Part shown: positions 12,754 to 25,040 of the stretch, one piece after another | How the letters are laid out: each line of letters begins with the position of its first letter | How positions within the stretch are numbered: the stretch's first letter is position 1 | Assembly: GCA_036245805.1 (NCBI GenBank) | Contig: BTRK01000001.1 | Coordinates: 27,225,087 to 27,289,086, forward strand | Length of the DNA stretch: 64,000 bases | Source: Pristionchus mayeri | Lineage: Eukaryota; Nematoda; Chromadorea; Rhabditida; Neodiplogasteridae | Direction of reading: 5' to 3' | Notes under the pieces: generated by a model | Told to the model about the DNA's origin: nothing | What the model saw: the letters and a program-made list of their open reading frames with translations, nothing else | The model's database searches: none | Program-made: the position numbers and the translations under genes

Positions 12754-13513
12754 CGAAGAGTAGACTATTGCCTAATAAACTGCTAGATCTGTAAGGAAAC
12801 AGAATATTTATCTGTCTAAAGCATCCAAAAAATAAAATGATGTGAAAACTGTCGGACCAATAAGCGGCCACACATTGAAACTTCGGGACATTCAAAGTAG
12901 TGATAATGAAGGAACAAGGAATTGAGTGGAATCCGATGTACTCATTCCGATGTACGGGCGCAGATGGGATGCCATTGGATGATTGAGCGCACCCACTAGG
13001 CATAACTGCTCATATTCGAAAGCAAGTCGGATGCGCCAGCATAGCCACTGGGTATTTCAGCAGAACCCTCCTGGGGTACCCAAACAATGTGAAAAATATA
13101 ATATATTTAATTAATTAAATTGATTAGAAAGAAAATCAGGCGTAATTAGACCATGGAAAGGATCTGATTGAAAGGAAGAAGTAAAGGCCCGATGATCGTC
13201 CAGAAAGCGTAAAGCGTTGAGATGAGATGAAGAGAAGTACAGCCACTGGGAGCATTTCGAATACCCATTCTTTTTTCATACGTGAATATTGGATAATTAG
13301 TTACATTCAAAAATCTTTATAAAATATGGTATTCATGTAAATCTTATGTAACAAGTAGCATTTCATAGCAACACAATTAATGAGTACCAGGCAAGGTTTA
13401 GACAAGACAAGCACGTTTAGAGCAAATCAACAACAACAACAAACATAACGATCTATAGAGTCAATGGAAGTCGAAATCTAATAAAATTAAGCTGAAGAAT
13501 GCTCCAAATGTAA
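12754..13513. other. Intergenic between genes C and B
   Basis: Sequence between the gene C stop and the gene B start. It contains a short AACAAC run near 13424-13442 and TA-rich stretches. I see no exon matching the family. It probably holds the 3' end of gene C and the promoter of gene B. Confidence 0.4.
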
Positions 13514-16500
13514 TCATAGCATCGCATTCCAGTAATCACCTCCTTTCCAAATCGACAGGAACATAGTGAATGAAGATGATTCCTGAAACCAGTAATGTAG
13601 CACTTCCTTCTGACTCAATTCTGAAATCATCAGGCATTGACGAAATACTACTCAGGGAGATCTTTCATAGAAAGCGCGAGAAGGTTTCCTATTGAGCCAT
13701 TAGCCCTAATCATTCACAACTGTACTTTAAAATCTGATATAAAAACTGTTTTCGAGAATACAGCTCACCAGAAGTGCGTGATTGTAAGTGGTCATATGCT
13801 GGAAGTATTCATCGTCGGACTCGAATACCGCATTGCACTCTACGCAGCCAGGAATCTAGAATGCATCGCTCATTCTCGTAGTATAAAGTTAATAAATAAG
13901 AAGGTAGTCTTGCGTCGTATTCAAGAGTATCCTCGAAGTCAGCGGAAATCTTGCGTCGATTCTTCTCAAACGAGAGCCAAGTGCGCATATTTCTTGCAAG
14001 TTCCTTCTTGTAGGCCGCAGTCTTCGGCTCGTCCACAAGATTCAACGGGGCACCTCAATCAATTTATTCTATAGGATCATAAAATAAAGGTTGAAATGAA
14101 AACGATTGCGCAACTTATCCCTCTCGTTGAGTGGACAGATGCGCGCAAAAGCGGGCATGTGAGGCATGACCTCGCTGGCGAACTTCATTGCGAACTCGAT
14201 GCCAGGGCGGTAAGTGGACTTATCGTGAAAGGCTCCGGCCAGCCACTGAGCCCTCTCGAGCTGTCGCATTTCCGAATGCATCGCTCTGATATGTATTATA
14301 ATTTATCGCCACTTGCCTAGACAGTGACAGATCTCAAGATACTTTAAAATATTTTGGCAATACTCTGCCTTGCACCGCAAAAAGATTGGTAATGTTTTTT
14401 TAAAGAATCTCACTGATTTCTCTCTTTCAATGTAGCGAGGAATTGGAGGAAGACGTCTACGATGAAACCCTGGCACTCCAAGAATGATTCGATGAACCGC
14501 GTCATCGACTGAATCATTTATTTTCATATTATTTTAACTTATTCAAGCAGTTTTTAACATGTAAAATGTTTTCTTTAAGGGTGCGAATTTAGAGCTGTAT
14601 ACAGCATAAATACAAAGTTAATGGTTAAAATTAAGCCTACCTTGACCGCATTGATGTGCGTATCGTCCTCGATGTGGTACATCAGATGGCGAGGTGTTGT
14701 GATCGTGAAGTCGCACGCAACGCAGTAGATCGTCTGGTAAATATGGGTAATTGGGAATTTGTATAACATAAACGCAAGACATATACGAGAGTCTCCATAA
14801 TATTAAAATCTACGTGGTAAAGACGAAAGAGCGTTTCTGAAACAATTTTGATTCTAAATGTTCACATTGGCGGCGAGGCGTCGCATCTCCTCCGTCAACG
14901 ACTCCTTGATCCGTGCATAGTTGAGTGTCTCCTGAGCGCAGTCCGCTGATTCATGGTAAGTGTGCAATCTCGCTGCAATGGAGAAGATTATTGGTACTTT
15001 TAATTCTGACGAGAAAGTACACAGACTATCCTTAGATCACATCACAATGAATTAAAGAAAAAGCGGAAAATGAGCTCACGAAGATCGTGTTTCTTCCTGG
15101 CAGTCTTCAGAGTTGAGTAGTTTCCCGATTCCATCGCTGTGCAATACACTCGCAGTATATCGATGAAACTTGAGATGAATAGACGGGCCTTCGGCGACTG
15201 GAACAATACTAAGGAAGTCGGTAAATTGAACGGACTTTGTGCAACAACAGGTCGGTCTGGCATGAATTTGTCGCCGCTATTATGGGTAAATTAACATTTG
15301 GCGACAAACTCACAACTTGCGAGTCTTTGCTCTGTATCGCAGCCTCTGGAATCTGTGGCTCTTCACCATCGACTACGTTACTACAACTCGGGTCTTCGCT
15401 CTGAAAAAGTTGATTTCAAAAATTTGCATATTTCTCTTCACATACACAACTTACTCTCATCAGTTCTTCTGAATCTGCCTTCACAGCCTGTGCAAGCGTG
15501 TCCTTAGCATCCTTCTCTTTCTGCAATTACCTCATACGAATTGGAAGGAAATACGTAAGTAATGAGAATTTAAAGGAAAATCACACATTCTCATCATTCC
15601 ACGGTGATGCGTTCTCTTCGTCATTATTATTCGTAGTTGTCTACAAAAAATAATCACGAAAACTAAGCGCTCTTCTCACCTTCTCGTTGCATTTCTCCCA
15701 TGGAGGTACATTCTCTGCATCATCCACTTGTGGTCTCGCGAACTCTACAGGAGCTTCAGAATTGGCCCGTCTCTGAAAATCATTTTCCTTTGTATTTCAT
15801 TATTCAAAATGTTATTTATGAAACGGGCATGAGAGGTTAGGAAACTCACGGCGCGTTTCTCCGACGCAGCGATCAATTCAGCAACATCCCTCGTCACTTC
15901 GCCAATTAGCACTCCATGCGCAAACGAATCCTGTCAACCAGTGCACCTTTTCAATTTAACTTTCTTTTCAGCAAATCGCTGTGTTCATTATTGAATTGTC
16001 CCTTTCTCCTTGATTTAAAAAAAAATGCTATCGGCTGAACGTTTGCACAATTCATAAGGAGAAGACCAACATTTCTCAAATCTTCCACTTTGTTCTGAAC
16101 GTCGCGCATCTCTTTCTGGATTGATTGAAGCACGTTTGATGTAGATTCGATAATCTAGAAAAGCATATTTATCAGTTTGCCAAATTAGGACAAACCTGAT
16201 CACAGTCTGTGATAGCTGCCTGAATGGATTTCTCTGATGATCTCAGTTCATCTATTTTCTTGTTGCAACCTTAAAATTGTATTACTTCAAGTCCCTCTAT
16301 TAGAAATTACTTACTACTCATAGATCCATCGGCTTCCTTCTGTTTCTCAATCACTTCTTCCAACTTGGAGCCATTCCGATCGCATTTTGAATTAGCGGCC
16401 GAAATTTCCTGGAGCAAATGGAAGTAAGATTACACCAATTTACTACTGGATATCACCTCAACATCACCTTCTGATATTTGCAGTATCATTCTTACCTTCA

Positions 16501-17592
16501 TCATCGAAGACAACCATTTCTCCTGCTCGTCCACTTTATTCATTATTTCGGATATTCTTTTCTCCAGTTGGCAAATTTCCGGCAATCTTTCCTTCTTGCG
16601 GGACAGAGCGTTCAACATTTGCAAAATGTCAGAATGAGACTGCAATTGGTGCGCAGTTAACAGCCATGAATTGAATCAATTACTACATCCGTTGTTCAAC
16701 ACTACTTTTGTTGTGACTGGTAAAATACCTCGAGAAGTGATGCCACCTGGCATTGTAGAACAGCCGTCATTTCGTTCTCTTCCTGCTTGGCACTGAATCC
16801 TCTCTCATATAACTTTCTTATCGATTCCACTTCCTGAATTAGTGTTTCACTAATGTGTTTATTAATTGTATGAGAAATACGAACACAACGGGGTGCGTAC
16901 TTGCTTCAAACTGATCAATTCCACATCATTCTGCTTCTCTCGATTCGCTTTCTCCGGAGAAAAATAAAAAGGGAGGATGCGACCATTTAGCTCGATAAGA
17001 TCGCCTACAAATATCTTTCTCCCTCTCTCACATTATCAGGGGATAGAATGAACTGCAGAAACAGATTTGTGCTGATGCCGAATAAATCTGTGATGCATTG
17101 GATAAGTTGATTGATCGAACTCACCCAAGCTCAGTAGCTTCTCGTTGGGATCGAAATTATCGCTCTCAGATATCTGAATGATGCCCCAATTTTTCATTTG
17201 GATTTCTCCAAATTTTGTAAGTTGGCATAAAGCAAGATGGATTTCAAAGAAACAATCCTCTTCATCACAAGCATATTAAATTTAGGTCGCGTGAAATCTA
17301 TCACGGAAGCTTCCTAAAAATATTACCTGGAATTTCACATCAGAGGACAGATATCCGCTGGCGTACCATCCCTGGGCGACGAGTTCGGTCACTGGACCAC
17401 TGAAATTGGAAATGTATCCGCTAACCAAATAGCAATATTGCTTAGGTCATGCAGCGGATCGGGATTTTACCTATTAAATCGTAATATCGATTTGAAAATA
17501 TATGATATAAAAATACTGGATGGAAATACAAATTATGGCCATAATCCTCACTAGACTTTATTGTCCACACCAATGTAGAATATTTTCGACAT
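13514..17592 (-). CDS. Gene C: GYF, coiled coil, PW motifs, two U1-type zinc fingers (most complete family member)
   Basis: About 22 exons can be joined with GT/AG. It starts MSKIFYIGVDNKV at 17592. Exons to 16907 form the GYF-like domain (YGPVTELVAQGWYASGYL, then LLSLGDLIELNGR). Coil exons: 16834-16738, 16640-16495, 16410-16315, 16270-16200, 16155-16050 and about 15930-15850. Then PW-motif exons (15775-15680, NVPPWEKC; 15642-15585, ENASPWNDEN), acidic exons at 15520-15318, RLF exon 15200-15080 (RLFISSFIDILRVYC), an exon ending EEMRRLAAN (14975-14870), zinc finger 1 (14733-14640, CVACDF..H) and exons near 14510 and 14320-14115. EPKTAAYKKELARN (14050-13925), zinc finger 2 (13860-13785, CVECNAVFES..H) and the last exon ESSSFTMFLSIWKG..YW follow. 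Unlike A and B it has no internal canonical GYF. No frameshift was seen. Role unknown; U1/JAZ-type fingers often bind RNA, and GYF domains bind proline-rich peptides. Confidence 0.82.
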
Positions 17593-19529
17593 CGGAGAAG
17601 AAAATTGGACTAATATTTCATTCAATCTGCAAAGAAGCACGGGAATTGTCAAGTAGAGAATGAGGCAAAAGTATAAGTATTTGGGACGGCAGCCCGAATT
17701 TTGAGTACGGAATATTAGGTGCCTCCTTCCGACGCTTTTGCTTTCAAACTACCGTACTTTTCAAGCCAAATTCTTTCAATAATTTAAAACATTTTTTAAA
17801 AATATTTAATGTTATTTTAAAACTATTTTATTGATTGGAATGAATATGAACACATATTGGATGAACACTAAGCATGGCAAGAAGAGACATATCGCAGAAC
17901 TGGAGAAGTACGACGTGATCGAAAATATACGTGTTTTTAGAATTAAATGTTGAAGCTTATTTTTTCTTAATATAGGTGGATTACGGAGCACAAAAAATTG
18001 CTTTCAACATAAAAATAAATATAAATATCAGATAAAAGAGAATGAGGCCGTCAAAGTTGAGCGTTTTACCGTTGTGAAAACACATATTCGGTGTTTTCGA
18101 AAAGGACGCAAACCGTATATCTGAGATTTTTGGGTATTTTTTTCAACATACTATTTCGATTCAAATGTGCAACAATCAAAACTATACGGTTTGCGTCCTC
18201 TTCGAAATTAGACTTCAAATTTATGACTACCGTAATCCTAATATATTTACATTGCTTCTGAAGTTGTATTAAATTCCCAGTGCGTTTTATAGTTAAATTT
18301 GAGAAATAGTTATTTTAAGGGTACGTCATATATGGAATGGCAATGTTATAGACCAGATTGGCACATATAAGCCAAGCAGAATAAATTTCAGTTTGCGATA
18401 ATTTTGAGAACACAGTGACCTGTGATACGCTCCATTTGAACTCAAAGCGTCGCCATTTTACTTTTTTTTTTTTTTTTTTTTTTTGCATTCTTTACTGTTT
18501 TTCTCTATATTTTTATTAAATTATTCAAAAACTAAATTGAAAAGTCGAAATGTGGTAAGATAAGCTTCCAAATGCGTATCAATTTGTTAATTGTTTTGCT
18601 CATTCGTAAACACCGTTGCCCTCCCTAATAAGTATGAAACAAAATAGAGAAATCAGTTAGAAAGGAGAACTAGGTTGAAAACACAGTGGAAGAGTTCGCA
18701 TTTTGAATGTGTAACAAGCGCACGTTTCGAACGCAATAATTGGCGCGCTTGGCGCACACTTTTCAAAAAAATTCGCCCAGTTAGTGCAGTTTATGTGTTC
18801 CGTGAGCAAACGTTGAAGAAATGGTGTTTTCCCGCAATTGTTAAATAAATTACCAATACTTCTACATTGTAATCGTAATAACTATGATAATTTACCATTA
18901 ATATCATTGTGTGAATTGCATTCGAAGTTTCTCCAAATACGATGGAAGCGCAGGCTTTACACCCTCTCATACATATTTCAACATTCACCCTCTCTACTAG
19001 TTGTCTATCTATTCTCATGCTTTTTCACTGTGCTTTATTGATGAACGCTCTTCTCGCTCTATCAATTGTCTTTTGTCCACCCTCTTTTCATGTGTTTTTA
19101 CTGACTAATGATGGGCTGAGGCCCGAAACTTCTCAAAGCTAGCCGATAAAGCTGATGTGCATCTCCCTCTTGTCATCCGACACGGCTTCGCCAAGAATTT
19201 CAAGCAGTATTTGAACTTTTAACTTTTCAGCTTTTTCATGATCGATATTTCTCATAATAACATGAATGGACAGCCAATGATAAATTAGTAAAGCGGAAAG
19301 TCAGCATTCAAGTAGCATTAAAAGAGTAATTTAATAACACACGTTAAAGCAAAAAGTATATCAGTAACCCATTGGATAATTTGATTATGCAACCAGGAAA
19401 TTCAAATTAATAAAATGGCACAATAATCTAGTGAAATAAATTATTTTTTTTAAATCAACCTAAAATGCATAATATGGTAACATTGATGTCGTTCGGTGAG
19501 GATTATGTATCTTCGACAACTCAATCCTA
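17593..19529. other. Intergenic between the gene D 3' end and the gene C start
   Basis: About 1.9 kb with no family exon. A small inverted repeat covers roughly 17969-18247 (outer arms around GGATTACGG and CCGTAATCC; inner arms GGACGCAAACCGTATA and TATACGGTTTGCGTCC near 18110 and 18183). A run of 23 T lies at 18462-18484. The remaining short ORFs carry no recognisable motif. Confidence 0.5.
17969..18247. repeat. Small inverted-repeat element
   Basis: Outer arms near 17969 and 18247 (GGATTACGG and CCGTAATCC, with ATATA-type ends) and inner arms near 18110 and 18183 (GGACGCAAACCGTATA and its complement) define an imperfect stem-loop of about 280 bp. It is probably a MITE. It lies upstream of gene C. 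Confidence 0.5.
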
Positions 19530-22500
19530 TCAAATGATCGACTTCCAATACTCCTCTCCCTTCCACACCAACATGAACGCTGCGAAAAGGCTTTTATCCT
19601 GAAAAAACTGATTATTAGATTATGTTATTGACGATTTCAATTACAACCAGATGAATAGTTTGATGATATTCACTGGGATATTTAAAATAACGTACGTTGG
19701 TCATGTGAAAGTGCGAAGTCATGTGCAAGTAGTAGTCCTCTGATGTCTCGCATGCCACTCCGCAGACCGGGCAGAAAGGAATCTGAAATTAATAATTTGA
19801 AATAATTATTTGCCCTATTAAAGATCCGGCAACATTAAAATCATAAGTGCTTCATCAAAATTACCCCTTCTGATAAATGCTTGTTGAAGTCGTTTAGAAG
19901 TTTCTCTTTGTTTGTTCCGATCGATAGCCATAATTTCAGCTTTTCTCCTAATTCCTAAACAGATCGAATTGCTATTAAGCATAACATAAAAAATTCCATA
20001 TCAATGCATTCGCCTAAAAAAATCAGAAAAGCGTAGAACATTGCAGAAAATATCACAATTCTGACAGATCCTGTGGAAATATGACTAATATATGCATTGA
20101 ACAAATGGGCACCTTCATTCTCGTTGCTTTTCGCATATGTTTTGGTTCTTCTGTGCCGACGGCTTCAAGCTCGATATCTATAACGGGAGAAATTGGAGAG
20201 TATCGTTCGTTATATTGAATGGTGCCATCTTGCAAATTGCAGATGCTTGCAAACTTTTAGTCTATAGCAAATATTTTAAAGCAACCAAAAATTTGGAGAC
20301 TCTTAAGCAAAAAAATCATATATGCGACGAATCGCAAGAGAATTACCTATTTTAAGGGTTTTGCGGCGGTAGGAATCAAAATTAACCTAGCGGGAAACAA
20401 ATTTCACACACTTTGTGTGAAATTTGTTTCAAATGATGCTCTTTCAAACTGCGTTGTCAGAATTTTGATATCTATCGTCAACTTCGAAATACAGAAGGCC
20501 AAACTTGGGACACTCACTTTTCTAGAGTCAAATCGAGCCCACTTAAATGGACATAAATCAGTTTGAAATAACGTTAGGGAGCCGTTCTTCGCTTAGAAAG
20601 AAAGCTAAGAACATTCTCTACAACTTTTCTGTTGGACATGTCATTCCTCGCACAAATTCTGGTCCAGGGTGGTCGGTTGTACTAAAAATTGCATGACCCT
20701 GCAAATCGGAAAAACTCTATCAAGCCACTATGGGCGATCGATAGTACCTATGGATGACTAACTTCACGCAAAAAATCTAAGAAATCGGAGGTGGTAAAAA
20801 AAAGGCGCGGGTTTTCGTCCTTGGCTCCAAAAGCGGGTATACACCCTGCACGATTCCAATACTTGCCGGACCTCTATTGGCTTATATTGAGCTCAAATAC
20901 TTCAAAAATCAATCAAAATGAAATTGTAAGTTGTTTCCCCAATAGTTATATCACTTTCATTTGTCAAATTTACCGTATGACCGAAAATGCAAAAATCGAT
21001 ATTTTGAAAATTGTCAACCTGTGGCATGGGTGCAGCTGCACACAAATTGTTCCTAATAGTGTAGAAACATCCCTCAGAATCACTATACGATAGGGCGTAT
21101 CGAGAAATACGGATTTTCGTCTGAGGAATTGATAGAAAAGCGCAAAAGTGTAGATCAGCTCAATGTGGGGATAAGAACATGGGCCATGGCTAGAAATGTA
21201 GAGGACGATGAACTAAACAGTTTATCTGTTGAAAGTTAGTGTCTATCTTTCCATTTACGTGATCTACAGCGCTCAGAAGCTGGTAGAAACGGACAAGGGA
21301 GACGCGCGAGAGAGCGCTAAATGAAGGGGAGGGAGAGGGAGGTCAGACGGCGAGAGTGTCAGACGGATAGAGCGCGCGCTCTCGGGGATTTTTAAATGTT
21401 TTTTACTAACTTTTGAGCGCTGTAGCGCACGTAAATGGAAAGATAGACACTAACTTTTAACAGATGAAATGTTTAGTTCATCGTCCTCTACATTTCCAGC
21501 CATGTGCCATGTTCTTATCCCCACATTGAGCAGATTTACACTTTTGCGCTTTTCTATGAATTCCACAGACGAAAATCCGTATTTCTCGATACGCCCTATC
21601 GTATAGTGATTCTGAGGGATGTTTCTACACTATTAGGAACAATTTGTGTGCAGCTGCGCCCATGTCACAGGCTGACAATTGTCAAAATATCGATTTTTGC
21701 ATTTTCGGTCATACGGTAATTTTGACAAATAAAAGTGATATAACTGTTGAGGAAACAACTTATAATTTCATTTTGATTGATTTTTGAAGTATTTGAGCTC
21801 AATATAAGCCAATAGAGGTCCGGCAAGTATTGGAATCGTGCAGGGTATATACCCGCTTTTGGAGCCACCGGACGAAAACCCGCGCCCTTTTTTTTTACCA
21901 CCTCCGATTTCTTAGATTTTTTGCGTGAAGTTAGTCATCCATAGGTACTATCAATCGCCCATAGTGGCTTGATAGAGATTTTCCGATTTGCAGGGTCATG
22001 CAATTTTTAGTACAACCGACCACCCTGGACCAGAATTTGTGCGAGGAATGACATGTCCAACAGAAAAGTTGTAGAGAATGCTCTTAGTTTTCTTTCTACG
22101 CGAACAACAGCTTCCTAACATCATTTCAAACTGATTTATGTCCATTTAAGTGGGCTCGATTTGACTCTAGAAAAGTGAGTGTCCCAAGTTTGGCCTTCTG
22201 TATCTCGAAGATGACGATAGATATCAAAATTCTGACAACGCAGTTTGAAAGAGCATCATTTGATATACCTTACTTCTTGTGTAAAACAAGATAGGACGAT
22301 TTTGGTGCTACCGCCGCGGAGAAGGTAATTCTCTCGCGATGTCTCTCATATCAATTCAAATTTGCAAAATTCAAACTGGACATTCTAAACCTTTTCTCAC
22401 AGTAAATCTCAGCTGAAAATTAAATTTGAGATACAGTACCGTGCAAAAGTCTCGCAACAAATTTGTTGTTGTCATAACTTTGTTCAAAATTAAGCTAGAG

Positions 22501-25040
22501 ACTTATGGTTGGAGGCATTCGAGAGTTGAATATCAGGAGAATCACATGGCGCTTGGTCTGAAGCATATTTATCGCGGGTTTCTGAATTTATTTTTCGGCA
22601 GCACAATTTTCATGTAATTTTTGAAACTCAGCTGTAAGTGGATATTATCTCGCACGAACTGTGATGGAAGTATAACCATTGATGTTTACAATCCACTATG
22701 TGGCCTGCTCGTTGCACATCGAAAATAGCTAATATATCGATTTTCCGACACCTCCGAGACGTGTTTGAACGGCTATATCCTTGCTCCCAGTTGAGCGATA
22801 GGGCCCATAGTTAGCAACGACTATACACTAATAATGTATGAACATTGTACCATGTTTGATAGTGATCAGACAACAGACAGCAAAAATCGAAAAATTTTGG
22901 ACACGAATTTTCATGCATGTGGAGAAGACCTTTAACGCTATCGAAAAAATCCGATTTCTTGCACCGTGATGCAGAATCTATTAATGAATAAGTGTGTGAA
23001 ATCGGGAAGTGAGACGATTTGTCCAGCACATTTTAAAGCCCAAAAACCACAGAGGGTCAGGTAGCCATGAGCCATAAAACATGGTACAAAGTAAAAATGA
23101 ATCTTGTTCAAATTGCCTAAAACGCACCTAACAGCTTTGCAAGTCCTAGATATGCACATTTATCATTGAATTGGAGCCAATTTTAAAGAAACTCCCCGGT
23201 TGTGCTAGGTCGACTTTCGTTACGGTCCATTTCTGACGACTTTGGCCGTTCTGACTCTCTGTGGTTTTTGGGCTGTAAAATGTGTTGGACAAATTGTCTC
23301 ATGTCGCGATTTCCCACACATATTCATTAATAGATTCTGCATCAAGATGCAAGAAATCGGATTTTTTCGATGGCATTAAAGGTCTTCACCATATGCATGA
23401 AAATTCGTGTCCAAAATTTTTCGATTTTTGCAGTTTGTTGTCTGATCACTATAAAACTTGGTTTAATGTGTCTACATTATTAGTGTATACTAGCTGCTAA
23501 ATATGGGCCCTATCGCTCAACTAAGAGCGAAGATAGCCGTCAAAACACGTCTCGGAGGTGTTGGAAAATCGATATATTAGCTCTTTCCGATGTGCAATGA
23601 ACAAGCCACATAGTGGATTGTAAACATCAATGGTTATACTTCCATCACAGTTCGTGCGAGATAATATCCACTTACAGCAGAGTTTCAAAAATTACATGAA
23701 CATTGTGCTGCCGAAAAATAAATTCAGAAACCCGCGATAAATATGTTTCAGACCATGCGCCATATGACTATCTTCTCCTGAAATTCACCTATCGAATGCT
23801 TCCAACCATAAGTCTCTAGCTCAATTTTGAACAAAGTTATGACAACAACAAATTTGTTGCGAGACTTTTGCACGGTACTGTATAAAGTTTAACATTTACG
23901 ATATGGCTCACTGTTTCAGCCGGTATACGTTGACGGTTTTTTCGCGCGTTGACTGAGCTGTCAATTCCGCTTGAAACTTACTACTCTGAAGACTCTTCTC
24001 ATCATGCAATCCGCAGTCGATAAATGTTCCGACTAGGAACTCTGCTGTTGGGCGACTCAATTCGCCGATATGCTTCCTTACTAATTCGTTTCCTTTTTCG
24101 TCCAGCTGAATCTCAGTATTCCATAAACTGCAAAACATAGTATTCAGAGAAATGGATGTCAGAAGAAAAAAAGACAAAATTTAATTCACTGGTTGATTTG
24201 TTCAACTGAGCAGACGAAAGTTGATAGAGCGATTTTAATAAATTTGCAAAGATTTTCGAATGCTTTTTTATTCCTTCCGAAATCCTTCAATCATTCATTT
24301 GTATTCACTTTGTTTTGCTGATTTTTTATCCGCTCAAACCCCTATATGCACGAAAATACGAACGAATAGGGATGCTAGGCTGTTTATTAATAAATAATTC
24401 TTCTAATTGCTCACTCCGTTTCTGCTCTGTATATGGCCTTCGCTCATGAAGTGACAGAACATCACGTTTGGCGTGCCCAGAAAAACGTCGCATGCGTGGC
24501 AGTAGACTAACTGAAAAGTAAAACTCATTTTTTCCAACAGCCTCAAGGGATGAAGAAACCTATACTGACGGCCGATTCGCTTTACATCATAAAGATAGTA
24601 GTATTTTAACTTTTTTTTTAACTTTTTTAAACTTTTTTAGTAACTTTTTTTCGGATAGCTCGGTTCTCAGGCCAATCTCAACAGTCGCGTCCAACTGTTA
24701 CCCTTGGCATACAACGCCGCGGACCAGGTAGCGAACGAACGTCGCTAGTTATGCATAAATGTATCACAATTTGAGGTATATGGTTAATGTCTACTTTGAT
24801 TGCAAAATGAATTTATGTGACCTCAATGGCGAGTCTCACCGCAGCTTGTCGAATGGATCTCTGGAGGTGTACGTTATCCTAAGTTATGCTTCTTTTTCGT
24901 GGAGCGTAAATTTATTCTGTTGAAAAGGAGTCTAACCTTCAGTGTACTTCCAAAATTGGACAATCGAACTCTGGGCCAAACAAGGACTCAATTGCAAAAT
25001 CTGTGGCTCATCATTCTTGTCGCTGCTAATTCTCATCTCC
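19530..25040 (-). CDS. Gene D, 3' half: two U1-type zinc fingers and terminal exon
   Basis: These exons match the C-terminal part of gene C. An exon with SDKNDEPQILQ near 25030-24970 resembles gene C GEEPQIPEA and spans the palindrome edge at 25010. Zinc finger 1 is at 24513-24405 (CHACDVFLGT..H, C-x2-C-x12-H-x5-H). Next is an exon near 24120-23990 (LVRKHIGELSRPTAEFLVG), then two fold-back elements, an exon at 20178-20113 (DIELEAVGTEEPKHMRK), a basic exon at 19955-19863, zinc finger 2 at 19780-19690 (CPVCGVACETS..H) and the last exon DKSLFAAFMLVWKGEEYW ending at 19530. I could not find the RLF or EEMRRLA-type exons in 24.5-25 kb. Probably the remains of one gene whose 5' half is at 32518-34951, or a gene fragment. 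Confidence 0.6.
20320..22351. mobile_element. Long fold-back element, family FB1, copy 1
   Basis: The two halves (about 20320-21240 and 21420-22351) are inverted copies around a G/A-rich centre near 21300-21380. The subterminal block TTTCAAATGATGCTCTTTCA, the GCCAAACTTGGGACACTCAC block and the GGCGGTA motif near the tips are shared with the element at 26447-27130, so they define one family. No transposase is visible; mirrored ORFs inside simply reflect the inverted arms. It lies in an intron of the gene D 3' half, about 80 bp from another fold-back element. Confidence 0.8.
22434..23880. mobile_element. Long fold-back element with Tc1-like ends, family FB2, copy 1
   Basis: Ends CAGTACCGTGCAAAAGTCTC (22434) and its complement (ending 23880) are flanked by TA at 22432-22433 and 23881-23882. 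CAGT-type termini with TA duplication are typical of Tc1 elements. The two halves are inverted copies over most of their length, for example the arms containing GCATATTTATCGCGGGTTTC near 22560 and the complement near 23740. No transposase is readable. The same terminal sequence ends the element at 45724-47111. Confidence 0.82.
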